Source: Batillaria attramentaria (lineage: Eukaryota > Mollusca > Gastropoda > Batillariidae). Taken from it: a stretch of DNA of 64,000 nucleotides. Where the stretch lies: the NCBI GenBank assembly GCA_018292915.2, contig JACVVK020000144.1, positions 492,501 through 556,500 on the forward strand, in the 5' to 3' direction. Both the position numbers and the translations under genes were made by a program. Position 1 is the stretch's first letter; the number at the start of each line of letters is the position of its first letter. The notes under the pieces are model-generated. The model did no database searches. It was not told the origin of the DNA and worked only from the letters and a program-made list of their open reading frames with translations. Positions 34,078 to 46,010 of this stretch are shown in pieces.

Positions 34078-35552
34078 ACGGCAATCTCTTGCTTGTTTAA
34101 GCCTTTGCGTCAATGAAGTGGAACTTGCTGGTTGGCTTGATCTCGATGCAATATAGTTTACTTTTTTTGCGTACGCGAAACATAAATTTAATGCAAATAA
34201 CTCTAGAAGTTATGTAACAATAGCTGTCTTAATGAAAATGAGAGAGAGAGAGAGAGACAGACAGACAGAGAGACAGAGACAGAGAGAGAGACAGAGAGAG
34301 AGAGAGAGTTACGATCACATTTTGACAAAATGACTTTAAAGAATACAAGGATACAAGGATACAAGGAAATTTATTGGCCAAGTTTTCAACAACAACAAAA
34401 AACAAGATGGCCAGACATTCAAATGTGTTCCCAGTCTACGGCGTTCGCAGGGGAAAATAACGGTTTTTAACGACCCCTCCCCCTCCCCGCTCCTCCCCTC
34501 CCCACTCCACAAACTCACTGCCACTATCCATCCCCGATAGGGGGTCGGCCCGCTATTGCGCGGGTCCGTTAGTGCGCGGGTTCGTTAGTGCGCGGGGCCG
34601 CTAGTGCGCGGGTCCGGGTCCGCTAGTGCGCGGGGCCGCTATTGCGCGGGGCCGCTATTGCGCGGCCATATCATCTATAAGAAGCAATACTTGCCAAGGT
34701 GACGGGGCCTACCGTGCACCCCCCCCCCCCCACCCCGGGAATGTACTACGATGGTGCCAGATGTCTTCCTAGGATGTCCTGATTGTTTTTCAAAAATGTT
34801 CCCAAGAATCCATAGGGATGCACCAGAGTTACAGCCCTTAACTTAAAGGCGCGCATTCACGCTTCGACGACTTACGTGATATTCACAGACAGCTGGTCTA
34901 AATCATAAACAGATTCTTGTACTACTTAAATCAATTATTATGCCACTTGCCAATGGTTTATTATCATTTAAACAAACAGAAATGAAGTATATATCAAAAT
35001 GCTTATATACGGTGATGGTCAATGTACGCGTAGTATTATGGACGACTTGCCGGTATTGGTAAAAATCTGACAAATGAGTGTTTTCATTGGTTGTACTTCT
35101 TTATAATAAAATACATCATAAACTCTTTATTAAATGGCCAAAGTAACATTTATACATGTATATAAATTTGAAATTTGTTTTGTATCACTTTGGTGCTCGT
35201 GAGTCACAGCACATGATCTGAGATATTTTTCTCGAGCTACAAAAGTATATGACATACATGATGACAGATGAAAATAAGAGCAATGTTTTGATCTTCGAAA
35301 ATGTCAGGTTCATATCACATGAAAAATCTGCAGGAGTCCGTAAATGTGACATGTCAAACACAGTGTGTATAGTGCCTAATCACGAGCCAGAATATAGCAT
35401 GTCTGAATTTGTCAACATACATTCATCAAGTGAATCACCCAGCCCATCCTACACAAATATGAGTGATTTAATGCTTTAAAACTTCCACATTAGAAAAGCA
35501 TGATCACAGGGCTTTCCTGTGCCCCCCCCCCCCCCCATCAACCCATTGATCC

Positions 35553-35598
<46 letters not shown>

Positions 35599-36392
35599 CC
35601 TATATATACGAGAAATTTCCATTTGAAAAAATGGGTTTCACAAAAACAGTGGGTTCCTTGGAAAATCGTCAATATTTTCCATATAATTATACTACTTCAC
35701 ATTTGCTTTGCATCACTACAAAGACAAAGACTGTTGAATAGACAATCTGCTTTTATTTCATTAAGGTAATTACATTGCAATCCTCGCGCATAAGGCAACA
35801 AAACAGAACAATCATAACCGAACATTTCATTCCCGCGCACTAGCGGCCCCGCGCACTAACGGCCCCGCGCACTAGCGGACCCGCGCACTAACGGACCCGC
35901 GCACTAGCAGACCCGCGCACTAGCGGACCCGCGCAATAGCGGCCCAGCCCTATCCATCTGTCTCTCTGTCGGGTTGTTAGTGTAAGTGAAGTTCAGAGGC
36001 AGAATTCCGTGAAGAAATGTTTCTTGGAAATTCCGGGAAATGAAACGAAACGAAAATGAACCTAGCATAACTTCTACTTTCGGTTCTTATATCCGAGGGG
36101 AGGTCGTGTTGGGAACAAGATGGTGTCTTTACAAGCGAGGGTTCCAAAAATAGAATAATCGCAGACTTCCTAGAAATGATCATTCCTACTTGCGGTTCTT
36201 ATATCCGAGGAAAGTTTGATGTGGGGACCTAGCAAGTGCTGTCCATATAAGCGATGAACCCTATATCAGAGGGTTTTTCTATGCGAGTTTTAATAAGTGA
36301 TCACAAAGAACAACTTTGGCAGGGACCTGCTTTGGGGTGTCCCTATAAGCGATGGTTCTTATATCGGATGTCCTTATAAGTGGAGTCCACTG
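33852..36392. mobile_element. Pogo/Tigger-like element, itself interrupted
   Basis: CAGTGGACTTCGGATATAAG at the left, GGAGTCCACTG at the right, TA at 33850-33851 and 36393-36394. Apart from the inner insert it is nearly identical to 22705-23808. Its own empty site is the family-H unit 1 at 32050. No transposase frame. Confidence 0.85.
34533..35950. mobile_element. hAT-like element with inverted subterminal arrays and 8-bp TSD
   Basis: Flanked by tatccatc at 34525-34532 and 35951-35958; the uninterrupted site is at 23364-23371 in the other pogo-like copy. Each end carries about seven units of the kind ccgctagtgcgcgggtc (34552-34670) or its complement (35835-35945). The 1.1-kb middle is AT-rich with (CA)n at 35554-35595 and no recognisable transposase; the 76-codon frame at 35249 has no domain. 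An 8-bp duplication and inverted ends suggest hAT, by inference. Confidence 0.75.
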
Positions 36393-37084
36393 TAGATAGC
36401 TTGAATACGGACTCTGAACAGAGTCACTACTAGAAAATGGTCGCTCTTATAGTTTTCATGTAAACCGAGGCTGAGTTGACATTGCATGTGAACCCAGTTC
36501 AGATGCCTATTTCTCAGAAAATACTGAACCGATCGATTTCAAATTTGGGGTTTCTAAATAAATCAAGATTGTTGAATAGAAGGCCCGATCCAGGTACGAT
36601 TGCACACATGATTTGCGAGTTATCGCCCTTTTCAGAAAAAGTGGCTTTCTGGCGTTTAAAGGCGTAATATTTACCTAAACCACTCCATTTTTTGGACATA
36701 GATAGCATGAATACGGACTCTCAACTGAGTTAATTTTGGAGGTTGTCGCTTTTATACTTTTGGTGTAAGCCATACCTGATGAAAGTGCTGGTGAACACAC
36801 TTTAGATCTCAAAATCGCTCCTACTATACATAGATAATGAGCCTGGGGTGCCATAAAAAAATATACAAAAAAATTAGAAAAATTCACTGCAGCCGTTATC
36901 GTCAGTTGACTCGAAAATTTGTACTCACAGCACATTTCCTCTACAAGCCACACGCCTCACAAACATCGAAGAAGAGACGCACGCGCACTGACGTAAAGTA
37001 AGTGCGTCATGTTTGATTGACGTGATGCTGTTTTTTCTTGGGGGTGTCTCGCCACTTTCTTTCCGAATTCCTCTGGAGACGTGG

Positions 37085-37260
37085 TGTATTTTACTTCTAC
37101 TATGTCGCCATCTTCGTGCAATCGCAGAGAAGACACGGGATATATCAGAATACAACTCCAATACTTTAGGAACAGAATATGCACGGAGAACAAATTCATG
37201 AAAGAAGAAGAACCCAGAACGCTGTGCAGGGCTGCTTACGTACTGAACAGGTCAGATCCA
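37085..37260 (-). mobile_element. LTR-like fragment, second copy
   Basis: Matches 10130-10270 (shared gagaagacacgggat, gaagaacccagaacgctgtg). Located between duplicated flanks inside family-H unit 2. Confidence 0.5.
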
Positions 37261-37862
37261 TCGCAGAAAAGGCACGCGCGCACTGACGCAAAAGGCAGTA
37301 TCAGCGTCATTTTTCCGACGTCATGTTTGATTGACGTGATACTGGCATTTCTTGGGGATGTGTCGCCACTTTTTGGACGTTCTCTATGTGTAGACGGGGA
37401 AAGCGGGAGTTTCATTGATGTAGTGTGCTTTGTTTTTCCCACTGACTCTCACTCAATAGCATAGTAGAGTGAGAGGACTCCACATAGGTCTCAATGGAGC
37501 ACAAACGCGGCTCGCGCGAGTCTGTGTGTGTGTGTGCGTGTGCGCGTGCGTGCGTGCGTGTGAGTGTGTGCGCGCGCGCGTGTGTATGTCTGACATAACA
37601 CATAGTTAGAAAACGTTCGCCGCGCAGACTTGTCTGTTAAACATATTGGGTCGGTATTAATTCGATCTTTACACTGCGCACGCAGCAGCAACACTTCAAT
37701 TTTCATGGGCCTGCTTTCATTGCAAGAACTGTATCAAAGTTATTACGCCAAATGTATTATGCGTCATCCCAGTGAGCAAAAACGTCATAGATTTCAAAGA
37801 ATACAACTTGACGTCTCTCTTCCAAAAACAAGATTGGTGTGACAGCCCGGTCAGTTGTTTCC

Positions 37863-37931
<69 letters not shown>

Positions 37932-38580
37932 ATACATGGCATTACAAAAGAACGACCGTGACGAGAGCAGGTGATCAAATGGAAACAACATATTGGGCTG
38001 GTGGCCATCTTGTATTTATTTATTATATGACGCTACATCGAAATGATGCTACAATATACCTTCTGGGTGCCTCCATCTGACAATGACGTCAAAAGTAATC
38101 GACGCTCATCGCATGTACATACTCGTAGACCCTCATAACAATGTACACAGCAATGAGCATTAGCTGAACTCTGTGAGCTGGTGTGGCCTAAAATTCCCAC
38201 AGCCAAACAGCGTTAAGTATTATTAATTCCGACACTGCTTCAATCGACCGCGAGTTGCGATTTTACATGAAAAATCACCTACCTCTGTAAAATATTTGAA
38301 ACAAATACATGACATCTTTACCTTGACACGGTGGATAAGAAGGCCGCTATGGGTGATAAGGGACCTTCAATTGATCTCTCCTGTGGAATAAGTGTCCGTA
38401 TTGTACTAGTACTGGATAAATCATGTGACACAGAGTACGACATCACATGACAATCAGGCATGGTTCCCTGCCAGAAGGTTCTTTCGTTCAGATAGAAAGA
38501 ACAGAGATACAGCGTCTTCGGCAGACAACCATCGTCATCGATGAGCAAGTACACGTATTAATACTCTTCGGCCAGAACTC

Positions 38581-39165
38581 GCTCCCTGTGTCAACACGAT
38601 CGATGTCGGAACATTTTTCCTCGGCATATCGGCATTTTCAATTTTATAAACACATTGTTTAAGTACCAAATGACAGTAGCCTGCACCTAACACGCACTGC
38701 TTACTCAAATTCCGGACAGTTTTAAGCAACACTTATCAACAAACGTTCTCAAGAAGTTCAATCGAAGCTGGCGTCTCACCGAATACATGTATGCTTTTTA
38801 CTGACTTGGCTGACCGTGGCAAGCCGGACGCAAATGACGCTGCTAAAGTTCAAGACGACAGCACACTTTACCTACCAAGCACTGCGTACTCAAATCAAAA
38901 TCATTTTCAGCGCTATGAAAACCCAAACCTGTGACATAAAGTTGAACAGAATCGAGTCGCTGCAGTCGTGTGCTACCGGTGCAGAGATTGGCAGCGGATT
39001 CGTTGTCTAGATCAATCTCCGAATGAACAGAATCTTCTTGGATCGTTTGAATCATTCATGCGGTTAAAAATGTAGTTGTTGGTGGAAGGACACTTTAATC
39101 GGTGTAAATGTACGACAAATATTAGAATAAACGCTCACAAACCTTCATATTTCGTGAAGAATCGC
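38581..39165. other. Copy-B-specific segment
   Basis: Has no counterpart in copy A, where ggccagaactttcggcgacagg joins the flanks directly. No gene recognised; small frames on both strands lack domains. Either an insertion in B or a deletion in A. Confidence 0.5.
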
Positions 39166-39539
39166 GACAGGAAGACTCCCGCTCGAACCCTATTCGTCCA
39201 AAACGTGAACAGACTAAGCTGTGCTTGATCGGTTTCGGATTCATCTGGCAAATTTACATTTCCTTGAAAGCGTTAGCGAGTTTGTTTATTTCTTCAGTGG
39301 AAGTTTAGAACTTGAAGTTTTTGTTTGGATTTGAGTTCAGGACTGAATTGACACCGTCTTCAGTGCTAGCATAAAAATGCGCACTTTATTCTGTCGGCGT
39401 CCTGATCTGCCGACGTACAAACTCGTTCGTCTGCTATGTGCAGTCGCTTTCGACTGCTATCGACTGTCAGTTTTTAGCAGCCTAAACATTCAAAATATAC
39501 CATAAATTTTCCCTTTCAAAAGGCTGATAAATCATTTAC

Positions 39540-39666
39540 ACCCCATCAAGCTGTTGTATACCGACTCGTAGTTTGATCCAAGACGATATTAACCCTTCGC
39601 TAAGCTCGGGGTTCATTTGCGTCTTGGATCAAAATACTCGTCAGTATACAACAGCTTGATGGGGTA
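39540..39666. mobile_element. Complete foldback MITE, ~127 bp
   Basis: accccatcaagctgttgtat at the left and atacaacagcttgatggggt at the right are perfect complements; the arms continue through a second block (tttgatccaagacg / cgtcttggatcaaa). Half copies occur at 5657-5725 and 54598-54655. Confidence 0.85.
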
Positions 39667-40159
39667 TAACAGCTAATTATCCCCCGTGGGGCAATGCTAT
39701 CTACATAGCGATTGGTACGCCATGTCAACGTGAACCAGCTGAAGAAATGTCCAAACACAGACCGGGCGAACACGCCTTACGTCAGACTACACCCCGTGCA
39801 ACCCCTCCCACCAAAATAAACACACAATCCTCTACAGTGCACTGACGTGGAACCTCCATGGCCCTCCTGAAAAGACCTCTCCAAATGGCGCTCAAGGCTG
39901 ATAGGAGAAAGGACCAGTAGATTCCAGCAGCAAACAGCACATAGGACAAACCACTATTTACAGGCTTACACTGCTTAACGTTTTTAGCACAAGCACCAGT
40001 TTCACGAAACCAGAATGAAACGCAGTATTCAGGGAGAACATGTTATAATGCGTTTAGTTTGCAGCCGCCAACGAATTAAAGAAAAAACAAATTGAAATTT
40101 TTTGGTAGTATTTCGGTAAATAAATAATTCTAAGCTACTGACTCTTTAAAAAAAACTAA

Positions 40160-40334
40160 AAGACAAGAGAGAGAGAGAGAGAAGAAAAATAAACTGAAAT
40201 AACTAATCACTAAATTACCCGTTAGTCAGACCCCCCCCCCCCCCTCAAAAAAAAAAAAAATAAAAAAAATAAATGAATAAATAAAAAAATAAAAAAAAAA
40301 TGAAAAAAAATAAAAAATAAAATGAATTAAAAAA

Positions 40335-40370
<36 letters not shown>

Positions 40371-40860
40371 CCTTTCTTCTTTACTCGGTTCTCCTGTTGG
40401 GATGGCTTTCAACAATTCTACAATTCTACCCAGCTGATTTCTCTTTACTATTCGATGAATAGTAAAACCCAGAACAATGAGAGAAAGTGTATTTCTGGCT
40501 GTGAATACAAAACAGCCCAGCAGTAAGCACACACAATAGAATAACAAAGTTACCCCATAGAGAGCGCGAGCGCACACACACACACACACACACACAGAGA
40601 AAGAGTCACACGCACGTGCACACACATTCACACACCTGTAAATGAATGTGAAAAATACTTTAAAAAACAACAAAAAACAAAACAAAACGCAAGACGTAAA
40701 AAAAAAAAAAAAAAAAAAAATTTCAACGACAGAAAAATAGCTTTGGCTGAATGCATTAGTCACACACACACACACACACACACACGCACGAAATATTTTA
40801 GAAAATACCCCCCCCCCAAAAAAAAAAAAAAAAAAAAAACAACAACAAACAAACAAAAAA
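40160..40860. repeat. Microsatellite cluster in copy B
   Basis: Shorter counterpart of 6184-7180: C14 at about 40231, (TG)n 40336-40368, (CA)n 40572-40596 and 40760-40786, A-tracts. The 210-codon minus frame through it is a repeat artefact. Confidence 0.85.
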
Positions 40861-41097
40861 AACCAACAGACACACAAAGGCGGAAAATGTTCATCACAGT
40901 TGAATTAAAGGAAAATGCGAATGAAGAAAACAAAACAAATTTTTCTCGTAGATAAAACAGAATTCCTTACCAAAATTTCAAAAACAAAAATGAATATCTG
41001 GGAATGATTATAAGTGTGCGGATTGTTTCAGGCAATAGACACTGTGCGCGTTGGACTCAATCAGACAGAACGATCTTGAACGAACAGTGCAGCTTAC

Positions 41098-42435
41098 AGA
41101 TCTAAGCTCCCAACAAAAAGCCTTCCGAAGTGTGGAATTACTCAAAAATTACTGAGTCGACCTTGCAAGCACAGTCAACTTTGTCACAGTTGCAGAGTTT
41201 TAAGCTTCCCCGAAACCACAATAAAAGCCACGGGCAGCCTGATTTCACAGGTCAGTTTGCGTTTTGACACTGAGGGAGAAAGATCGTGCAGCACTCAACA
41301 TCCGCTAGACATTGTAGCGATGTGTCTCGCTCACTGACCAAAAGCCAAAGAATGTCACGGCAAACTCGTGCTAGCACAGTCAACTCTGTCATAGTTGCAG
41401 AGTTCACATACTGTCCAGAAACAGCGACAAAACCGTGCCGAAAAACTGCCCCCACTTCCTGTCGGGGTCCGCCCACGCTACTGTGCACATTCCCGTGCAA
41501 CCCGTCTCATTATGTGACCACGCCGCGGATACGTCAGTTCAGACGACTGAGCGATATCGGACATGGCGCGAGCTATGCTACTACCGGTAAGCACACGTAT
41601 TGGAAAGCAATTTTGTTTCTTGCGTAAACATCTCAGCTCGAGCTGAGTAAAAGTAAAACCGCAATTTGGAAATGTTGCCGATAAAACGCGCCTGGCAAAT
41701 CTGAGTGCCCGCGTACTCTTCATTTCTCACACATCTGGGCAAATTTCCCCCTAAATCTTACCGTCAACGTTTGTTGCGCCATTCTGACGGCAACAGTACG
41801 GACTTGTATGGGGGTCACTGCAGACAGCACTGACTCTGTCACGGCTGCTGTGTGACCACTACTACTACTGTTAAGGCCCATGGCTCCGAGTGGAGCATAG
41901 AAAATCGACGACCCATCGCCATCGAACTCTGATCTGGGCTACTCTTGCAACTCCAGTCCAGTTGATGCCCTGCTTATATAGCTCTGCCTCAGTGTCCCGC
42001 CTCCGGCTGTTGCGGGGCCGGCCTCTCTTCCTTTTCCCCTGCGGGTTCCGTGTCAGGGCTTGGCGTGTGGTGCTGGATGCTGGCTTCCTGAGGGTGTATC
42101 CAGTCCTGCCCCACTTCCTCCGCAAGATCTCCTTGGCCAGTGGTTCCTGTCCCGCCCGCTCCCATAGCTCTTCGTTTCGGATCTTCTCTGGCCATATTCA
42201 CTGCACGGACGGATGACCACTGCACGGAGATACGCACAGTAGCGTGGCCGGACCCCGACAGGAAGTGGGGGCAATTTTTCGGCACGGTTTTGTCGCTGTT
42301 TTTGGACAGTGTGTGTCGCTGTTTCTGGACAGTGTGTGAACTCTGCGACTGTGACAGAGTTGGCTGTGCTTGCACGGTCGACTCTGTAAAATGTTTTTCA
42401 CATTTCGGAAAGCTTCTTCTTGGGAGCTTAGATCT
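41098..42435. mobile_element. Long foldback element, copy B
   Basis: Same element as 7423-8760, with the same inverted ends and internal RTE fragment; it differs by scattered substitutions only. Confidence 0.75.
41871..42185 (-). pseudogene. RTE-like C-terminal fragment, copy B
   Basis: Equivalent of 8196-8510 with the same W-G-R-T-G-Y-T-L-R-K-P and K-R-K-R-G-R-P-R-N motifs. The few differences (for example H to Y) show independent drift after duplication. Confidence 0.7.
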
Positions 42436-42746
42436 TTAAGATAGATAAACAAAGTCAGCGTTTTAATCAAGCATTTTCCAGTCGTTTTATTTCAGAGTCA
42501 CGAATCCTGTAGAGCTTTCCACGGCGTCTTCAGCTTGGTCTCATTGAGGTCTGTGTTAAATTTCAACCACATTTGAGCTTTCAGTTTTGAGAGGAACAGC
42601 CGACGGCTGAATGTTTTTGACTTAAGTTTGAACGTTCTTTGACAACCTAGGAGTAGATTTTGACACAAGTACGTTGGAAAGTAGTCTAGGCATCTGGCAA
42701 CACTATGTGTCATCTACGGGTAAAAGCTGGGTTCTGAGTAAAATTA

Positions 42747-42879
42747 TTCTAATGCTCGGGCCGTGAGTTCCATCCCGGCTGGGGCCAAATATTTGTGCTG
42801 GCTTTTTCATCGTTACCCCGTCTTTGATATCATCCTATGTGATGGAAAAGGACGTTAAACCCCCAAACACCCACCCACC
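42747..42879 (+). mobile_element. 5'-truncated SINE, copy B
   Basis: Same insertion as 9072-9208, with the same 13-bp duplication ctgagtaaaatta at 42734-42746 and 42880-42892. The CCCA tail is one unit shorter. Confidence 0.85.
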
Positions 42880-43248
42880 CTGAGTAAAATTAAAAAGACA
42901 AAAAAAAAAAAGATTCTTTAAAAATGCATTTTGTTTTCTCTGTTTGAGCTTCTCCACCAAGATATGCATACCATCTTTGATCTTTTACGTAAATAGTGAG
43001 GCTTGAGATTATTTTTCTAGTGTGAACTGCTGTATTCAGACACTTTTTGTCAGTAAGCGTGTCCTAAAGTCTGGGTACATTGCATTTTTTTTCGGGGGGG
43101 GGGGGGGGGTAAAAAATTAGTTATCGTTTCCCTTTGAGTACACTATAATGAACCTTTTATTTTCAAGTACGGAAATCAGTTCTACACCGCAAATGATTTT
43201 CCTCCATATCGGCTAAAAGACTAGAACCAAAGACCGAACTGACTACAG

Positions 43249-43500
43249 TGAAGTCCGGATGTAGTGATAGCCCTCGGGACCAAATTTTTTTATCACTACA
43301 TCCGGACTATTACTACATCCGGATGTCCGGTTATAGTGATATTTTTGTAGGTTTTATCACTACATCCGGACGTCCGGTTATAGTGATATTTTTGTAGGTT
43401 TTATCACTACATCCGGACGTCCGGTTATAGTGATATTTTTGTAGGTTTTATCACTACATCCGGCCAATCGCTTGTAGTTGTAGTGATATCTTCAAAGCTT
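43249..43500 (+). mobile_element. Pogo-like end with 47-bp palindromic tandem repeats
   Basis: Begins cagtgaagtccggatgtag after TA, then has repeats of 47 bases starting at 43351, 43398 and 43445. Each unit is nearly self-complementary (tatcactacatccggac / gtccggttatagtgata). The other end of the element was not found. Confidence 0.6.
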
Positions 43501-43799
43501 TTATTGCCACATGAGGCGGCACATTTGGTAAACTAGCCTCAAGGCAGTAATAAGGTGATTTTGGAACAACTATTGTCAGGCTTGCAAATGTCCTGTGTTA
43601 ACCTACCCCCGTCCTAGCAGTTCAACAGCCGGTGTGTGTGTGTGTACGTGTCATTTGTGTAATAATGGTACTGAGACACAAATCTCAATTCCAAAGAGGG
43701 AACCGAGGTGTATGATGGAACGTTCCCACATTGCACTAAGTGCAAAATCGTGTTCTACGCCCTGAAAAACGTATAAAAAATTGATTGCAAAAATTTGGA

Positions 43800-44890
43800 A
43801 ATGTCCCCATTTTGCACTTGTGCGACTGTGTGACTTTTAAACACTTTACAGACGTCCCGTGTTTACATCAAAATTTTGTGTTTTGATTTCCCTGTTGTCA
43901 CACACATTTGCCTATGGGTTATTTCGGGTTATTTGCATCGCACACTTTAATATCCTTCAAAACACATGCATTTAAAGTCAAGTGGTCTCAGCAGAGGATT
44001 ATACTGAGCCATAAAACACTGTTTTCTGCACCGGCGATTAAACCCAAATGCTGCATGTAAAGTTGGGACGTTCCGTGTTCACATCAAAATTCTGTGTTTG
44101 GGTTTATCTGTTATTACACCCTGTTGCCTATGGGTAATTTTAGGTTATTTGCATCGCATACTTCAATACGCTGCAAAAGGCATACACTGAAGGCCAAAAT
44201 GGCCTATGTGGAGAACTACACTTAGCCAGAAAACAATGCCTTCCGCACCGGCGATTAAACCCAAATGCTGTATGTAAAGTTGGGACGTTCCGTCTTCACA
44301 TCAATATTCTGTGTTTGGGTTTTTCTGTTCTTACACACATTTGCCTATGGTTTATTTCAGGTTATTTGCATCCCTCACTTTAACATCCTGCAAAACACAT
44401 GCATTCAAAGTCAAATGGTCTCAGTAGAGGACTATACTGAGCAAGAAAACGCTGTTTTCTGCACCGGCGATTAAACCCAAATGCTGTAATGATGGGACGT
44501 TCCGTGTTTACATCAAAATTCTGTGTTTGGGTTTATCTGTTATTACACACATATTCCTATGGATTATTTCAGGTTATTTGTATCGCACACTTCAATATGC
44601 TGCAACAGACATACATTCAAGGCCAAATGGTCTATGTGGAGAACTATACTTAGCCAGAAAGCAGTCATCCGCACTAGCGATTAAACCCAATGCTGTAAAG
44701 TTGGAATGTTCTGTGTTCACATCAAAATTCTGTGTTTGAGTCTCTCTGTTCTTACACACACTTGTCTATGGGTTGTTGCAGTTTAGTTACATCACCCTAT
44801 GTGGTGGAATAGGACGTTAAACCCCCAAACATCCACCCACCCTCAGTTTAGTTACATCGCACTCTTTAGTATGCTGCAAACGATTCAGTC
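43800..44890 (+). repeat. ~215-bp dimeric satellite array
   Basis: gcaccggcgattaaaccc recurs at 44028, 44245, 44461 and, as gcactagcgattaaaccc, 44671, with a diverged unit before 44028. Odd and even units differ consistently (ggtctcag.agagga versus gcctatgtggagaac), so the effective period is ~430 bp. Interrupted by a SINE tail at 44794-44843. Confidence 0.85.
44794..44843 (+). mobile_element. 50-bp SINE tail with 15-bp TSD
   Basis: Only the 3' end of the main SINE family (accctatgtggtggaatagg, gacgttaaacccccaaac), flanked by cagtttagttacatc at 44779-44793 and 44844-44858. Confidence 0.85.
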
Positions 44891-45059
44891 AGTCAACCGA
44901 TTGCTGCAAGCGAGGCTTACCGGCACAGAGCTAAATAAACGTGAAGGGCTCAATCTGTCTCTATTTTTAATGCAAGTCTGTGGTCAGTGAAAAAAAGAGA
45001 GGGTGGCGGGGGAATAGCTGAGCGCCACTTAAGTACCCATTGGGTTACATACTAGCTGT

Positions 45060-45149
45060 TGACATGCCGTCCTGGATAACCCGGTCATCTGTCTAAGCCG
45101 GTCAATTTGACTCAGTCCCTTGGGTGACCAGCGTACACAGGTTTGACTG
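45060..45149 (-). mobile_element. Pogo/Tigger-like terminus
   Basis: Ends gtgtacgctgg-type inverted text and gtttgactg followed by TA at 45150. A related terminus, TA then cagtcaaacttgtgtaagc, starts at 45423 facing the other way. Internal parts are missing. Confidence 0.45.
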
Positions 45150-45199
45150 TAAAAATAATATATTATTATTGTTTTCCTTATGAGTCTCAGCTTCATCGG

Positions 45200-46010
45200 T
45201 ATTCACACATTCCATTATTACTGCATTCAAACCACCCTCCACACCCCCAACACCCCACGCCACAGTCAAACTCGCAAACACCACCCACTCCACACCACAG
45301 ACTCTTTCCCTCTATATTTCCCTCCCCAGAACTCTATCTCACATACAAACACAACCCGCCTATAAGACATACAAACTAAGTGCATAATGTGATGTAAAAT
45401 CGCACGGTTAACACCAACACTACAGTCAAACTTGTGTAAGCTGGTAACTCCTAACTCAAATCACAAATGACAGAACAAACCTTCAGTACCGTACCCCACT
45501 TATACCCAAGAACACATTCACCACTCCCACCGATCTACAGCCTGAACCCTCAGAGTAGGACATTTGTACACTGACCAACTTGCACACACTATTCAACCCA
45601 TAACGGCCCCACATACCTCACATGCACACCACCACGCCATTTTACAGGCTTCAAGGTACAGACGCCATCCAGCCCCCTCCCCCTCCAAACTCCTCTCCAA
45701 CAACCAACATACAGTAACGACAGTTCTACCCCACTATATATGTACCAAAACCTGCAGTCCACTAACGACACCCATGCAGGCGCAAGAAACATTAAAAAAT
45801 CACAAGCCTACCACCCCACTGTTACAGGCATAACACCTTCTGACACCCAACAATCACTTCCTACATTCCTTCAACAGCACTTAAAACTATCCCCACAAGT
45901 AATCCAATTGCCATTGTCTACCAATTACCCCCCCCCCCCCACCCCCGCTATCTGGTGCAACAATATTACAATCCAGTCACCACAATAACACACCACCATA
46001 TCTAATGGAC
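45200..46010. other. G-poor, C/A-rich region, no gene
   Basis: The + strand is strongly depleted in G and rich in CCA, CAC and CCC words. Frames at 45143-45379, 45564-45833 and 45740-45988 are Pro/Thr/His-rich and have no domain; they reflect composition. Confidence 0.5.

Larger units (their letters stand above)
33383..38017 (+). mobile_element. Family-H unit 2, interrupted
   Basis: Repeats unit 1 from the hairpin (33383) to ggtggccatcttgt (about 38010). Split at 33850/36393 by a pogo-like element and enlarged near 37050-37260 by an LTR-like fragment that duplicates the acgtcatgtttgattgacg segment on both sides (37005 and 37318). Without the inserts it would be about the length of unit 1. 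Confidence 0.8.
28848..43228. repeat. Segmental duplication, copy B (interrupted)
   Basis: Homologous to 3053-9545. Contiguity with copy A breaks at 29204 (tatttatca) and resumes at about 38018 (atgacgctacatcg), leaving an 8.8-kb insert of an L2-like LINE and two family-H units. Copy-B-specific bases are about 28966-29035, 38581-39165 and the right MITE half near 39612-39715. The right edge lies at 43228, about 20 bases before a pogo-like end. Confidence 0.9.
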
